Source: Scenedesmus sp. ARA3 (taxonomy: Eukaryota; Chlorophyta; Chlorophyceae; Sphaeropleales; Scenedesmaceae). Taken from it: DNA of 64,000 nt. Each line of letters starts with the position of its first letter. Position 1 is the stretch's first letter. The stretch is from contig RWJK01001954.1 of the NCBI GenBank assembly GCA_004335835.1, positions 21,981-85,980 of the forward strand, in the 5' to 3' direction. Positions 62,245-64,000 of the stretch are shown here, piece after piece. The notes beneath the pieces are model-generated. The model saw only the letters and a list, made by a program, of their open reading frames with translations, made no database searches and had not been told where the DNA came from. The translations under genes were made by a program, and so were the position numbers.

Positions 62245-64000
62245 GTGTGTCTTGTCTGATTACGGCTCGGCGTGCACTGCGGCGGCCGTGGCGTGTGTCT
62301 GTGTGCATGCGAGATGGAGCACATCCCGCCCAAGGCCCGCGTGTACTAAGTGTGTTGATGGCAGGTTTGTGTCGTGTGTGTGTAGTGTGTGTGCAGTGAG
62401 GAGCTCCTGTTTCGCGCAGTTCACCAGCATCGCCCCCTGGAGCACATCCCGCCCAAGGCCCGCGTGTACTAAGTGTGTTGATGGCAGGTTTGTGACATGT
62501 GTGTACTGGCTGTGCTGTGAGGAGCTCCTGTTTCGCACAGTTCACCAGCATCGCGCCATGGAGCACCTCCCTCAAAGGCGCGCGTGTTCTCAATGTATGG
62601 ATGGCAGGCTGGCAGTTGTGTGTGTACATGATCCAGCAGCGGCGCACACGGCTGGGCGCGTGTTGCAGCGGCTGTTGGCGCGTGTGTTCGTATGTGTGTG
62701 CTGGGACCTTGAGTGTGCAGTGCTTTGGCAGTCTGACAGCACGTCTGACGTCTGATGTGTAACGATTGCGTGGAGTTGTGCGGCTGCGCCGTGGCCCAGG
62801 CCACGCCTGGTTGATGGCAGCTCGCTGTGGCTGCAGCACCACAGCTGACCACTCTGCACAGACACCTGCAGCAGCAGGCGTTTTTTGCATTGCCGTTTGC
62901 GGCACTGGTCAAATCATTGTTTGTGTTGGTGTGCCTGTTTCTGGGACTGCTTGCGGTGCTGCCTGCACAGCAGTATGCTGCTGAAAGGATGCCAGCTGCA
63001 GTGTTTGCAGGCACAGGTGTACAACAGGCACCATGCAGCATGTGGGTGCTGCTTCCTGTGCTGCGGCGTACCTGTTGCGTTGACACGCAGTGTCGTGTGT
63101 CTGCTACGTAGAGGCAAACATGCGGCAGTGTGCTTCCTGTTGTTGCATTCACAACAACGGCATGCTGTTGCACTGTGACATGCTGCATGCTGCTGCAGTT
63201 TGACAACCTGATCTTGCTTACTATATAGTAGCTGCTGGACAGATAGTCGAATGCTCTGTATCTCTAGGTAGATGGTGTAAATTGACGAATTCAATACAAA
63301 GCCAGGATACTGAAGTACGCGGGTCATGCACAGCTGCGCACCTTCCAAGCAATGCTGAGCCAGAAGACCCCCGCCAAAGTCTCCTGGCACTCCAAGTGGG
63401 GCTGTTCATGTAGGCAGATGGTGTCCTTAATTGTGGACAGCACCAATTTGCGGCGATATCCATGGTGCCGTGGTGCCTGATGACACTGTGTTTGGCCTCC
63501 TGTTAGTTGCTATGCTGCTGGCGCTACCAGTGGTCGAGGCTTCACTTTGTTGGCATGGTGGCAACGCATGAGGCCTGAACTGCAGTCGCGTACAGTGCCT
63601 CCTCTGCTGCGGCCGCTTGTTCGCGCAGCACTGCATGCATCTTGGCTGCAGCATCGTGAAGTAGCTATCTATTGTTCTGTAACAGAACACGAGTGCTCGC
63701 ACGTTTGAGTTCCCAAGCCGGCAGCACTGCCGCCAGGGGTGAAGCGCAGAAGCCAGTTGTCATGAACCTACTAGGTAGTACTAGGTAGTACAACTTGCCG
63801 GCGGCACAACGCGTCTTGATTTAAAAAATCTGATGGGTACGTGAGTCTGCGCATTGTCCAACAAGCGTTACATGTTTTTCAGACAATCGACGCAAGTCAG
63901 ATACATGCATGCGCTGCTATCAGATACATGCCGTGTTGTGAAGGTGAAGCGGTTTGTGTCGGATGATGCTTGGGGTTCTGTTAGGTTACTGGTGTCTAGG
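62245..64000. other. SDH1 3' flank and intergenic to window end
   Basis: After the duplicated 3' ends I see no supported gene. TGTAA at 62758 is a candidate poly(A) signal. A short direct repeat CTAGGTAGTACTAGGTAGTAC-like element lies at about 63770-63790, and TCAGATACATGC occurs twice at about 63896-63932. Confidence 0.55.

Overview
This window is nuclear DNA from a green alga. It most resembles a chlorophycean of the Scenedesmus/Tetradesmus type, but the species is inferred, not shown. The signs are intron-rich genes with GT-AG introns, pervasive (CAG)n/(CTG)n microsatellites in exons and introns, TGTAA poly(A)-type motifs after several genes, and plant/algal-type nuclear genes. The assembly has one gap of 50 N (53812-53861) inside a (CAG)n tract.

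Layout. 1-845 (+): 3' end of a CAP59/CMT1-like glycosyltransferase. About 1481-7023 (-): papain-family protease fused to RCC1-type repeats, N-terminus unresolved. 8679-14674 (-): ARMC8 (GID/CTLH ubiquitin-ligase subunit). 15814-35311 (+): a SWR1/SRCAP/PIE1-type chromatin-remodelling ATPase of about 2,920 residues. 36128-37385 and 39496-40752 (+): two tandem paralogues of an unrecognised secreted Ala/Lys-rich protein, separated by a 180-bp tandem repeat. 41733-43727 (+): alpha/beta hydrolase of the haloacetate-dehalogenase type. 44526-46387 (-): LWA-repeat (OPR-like) probable organelle RNA-binding protein. 47495-51145 (-): a second papain-family protease, with a LysM domain. 52655-56253 (-): casein kinase II alpha. 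56787-62244 (+): succinate dehydrogenase flavoprotein subunit. I built exon models by hand from splice sites. Those for ARMC8, the SWR1 ATPase, CK2 alpha, SDH1, the hydrolase and both secreted proteins are in frame from start to stop.

The most striking feature is shared by most of the genes. Segments of roughly 80-250 bp, most often 95-130 bp, that span an exon-intron junction are tandemly duplicated. The introns therefore carry one to six partial copies ('echoes') of the neighbouring exon edge, complete with splice acceptor or donor. I count about 24 such junctions in the SWR1 gene (one has seven copies), five each in SDH1 and ARMC8, four in CK2 alpha, and others in the hydrolase, the LysM protease and the glycosyltransferase. 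Two genes also have their stop-codon segment duplicated into the 3' flank. In the two copies I compared codon by codon, many differences are synonymous. Other notable items are a 179-bp near-perfect hairpin inside a SWR1 intron, splice acceptors embedded in CTG microsatellites, two papain fusions with different C-terminal modules, and matching promoter and 3' elements around the secreted-protein pair.

The genes do not form one pathway. They mix housekeeping functions (SDH1, CK2 alpha, ARMC8, SWR1) with secreted or organellar accessory proteins.
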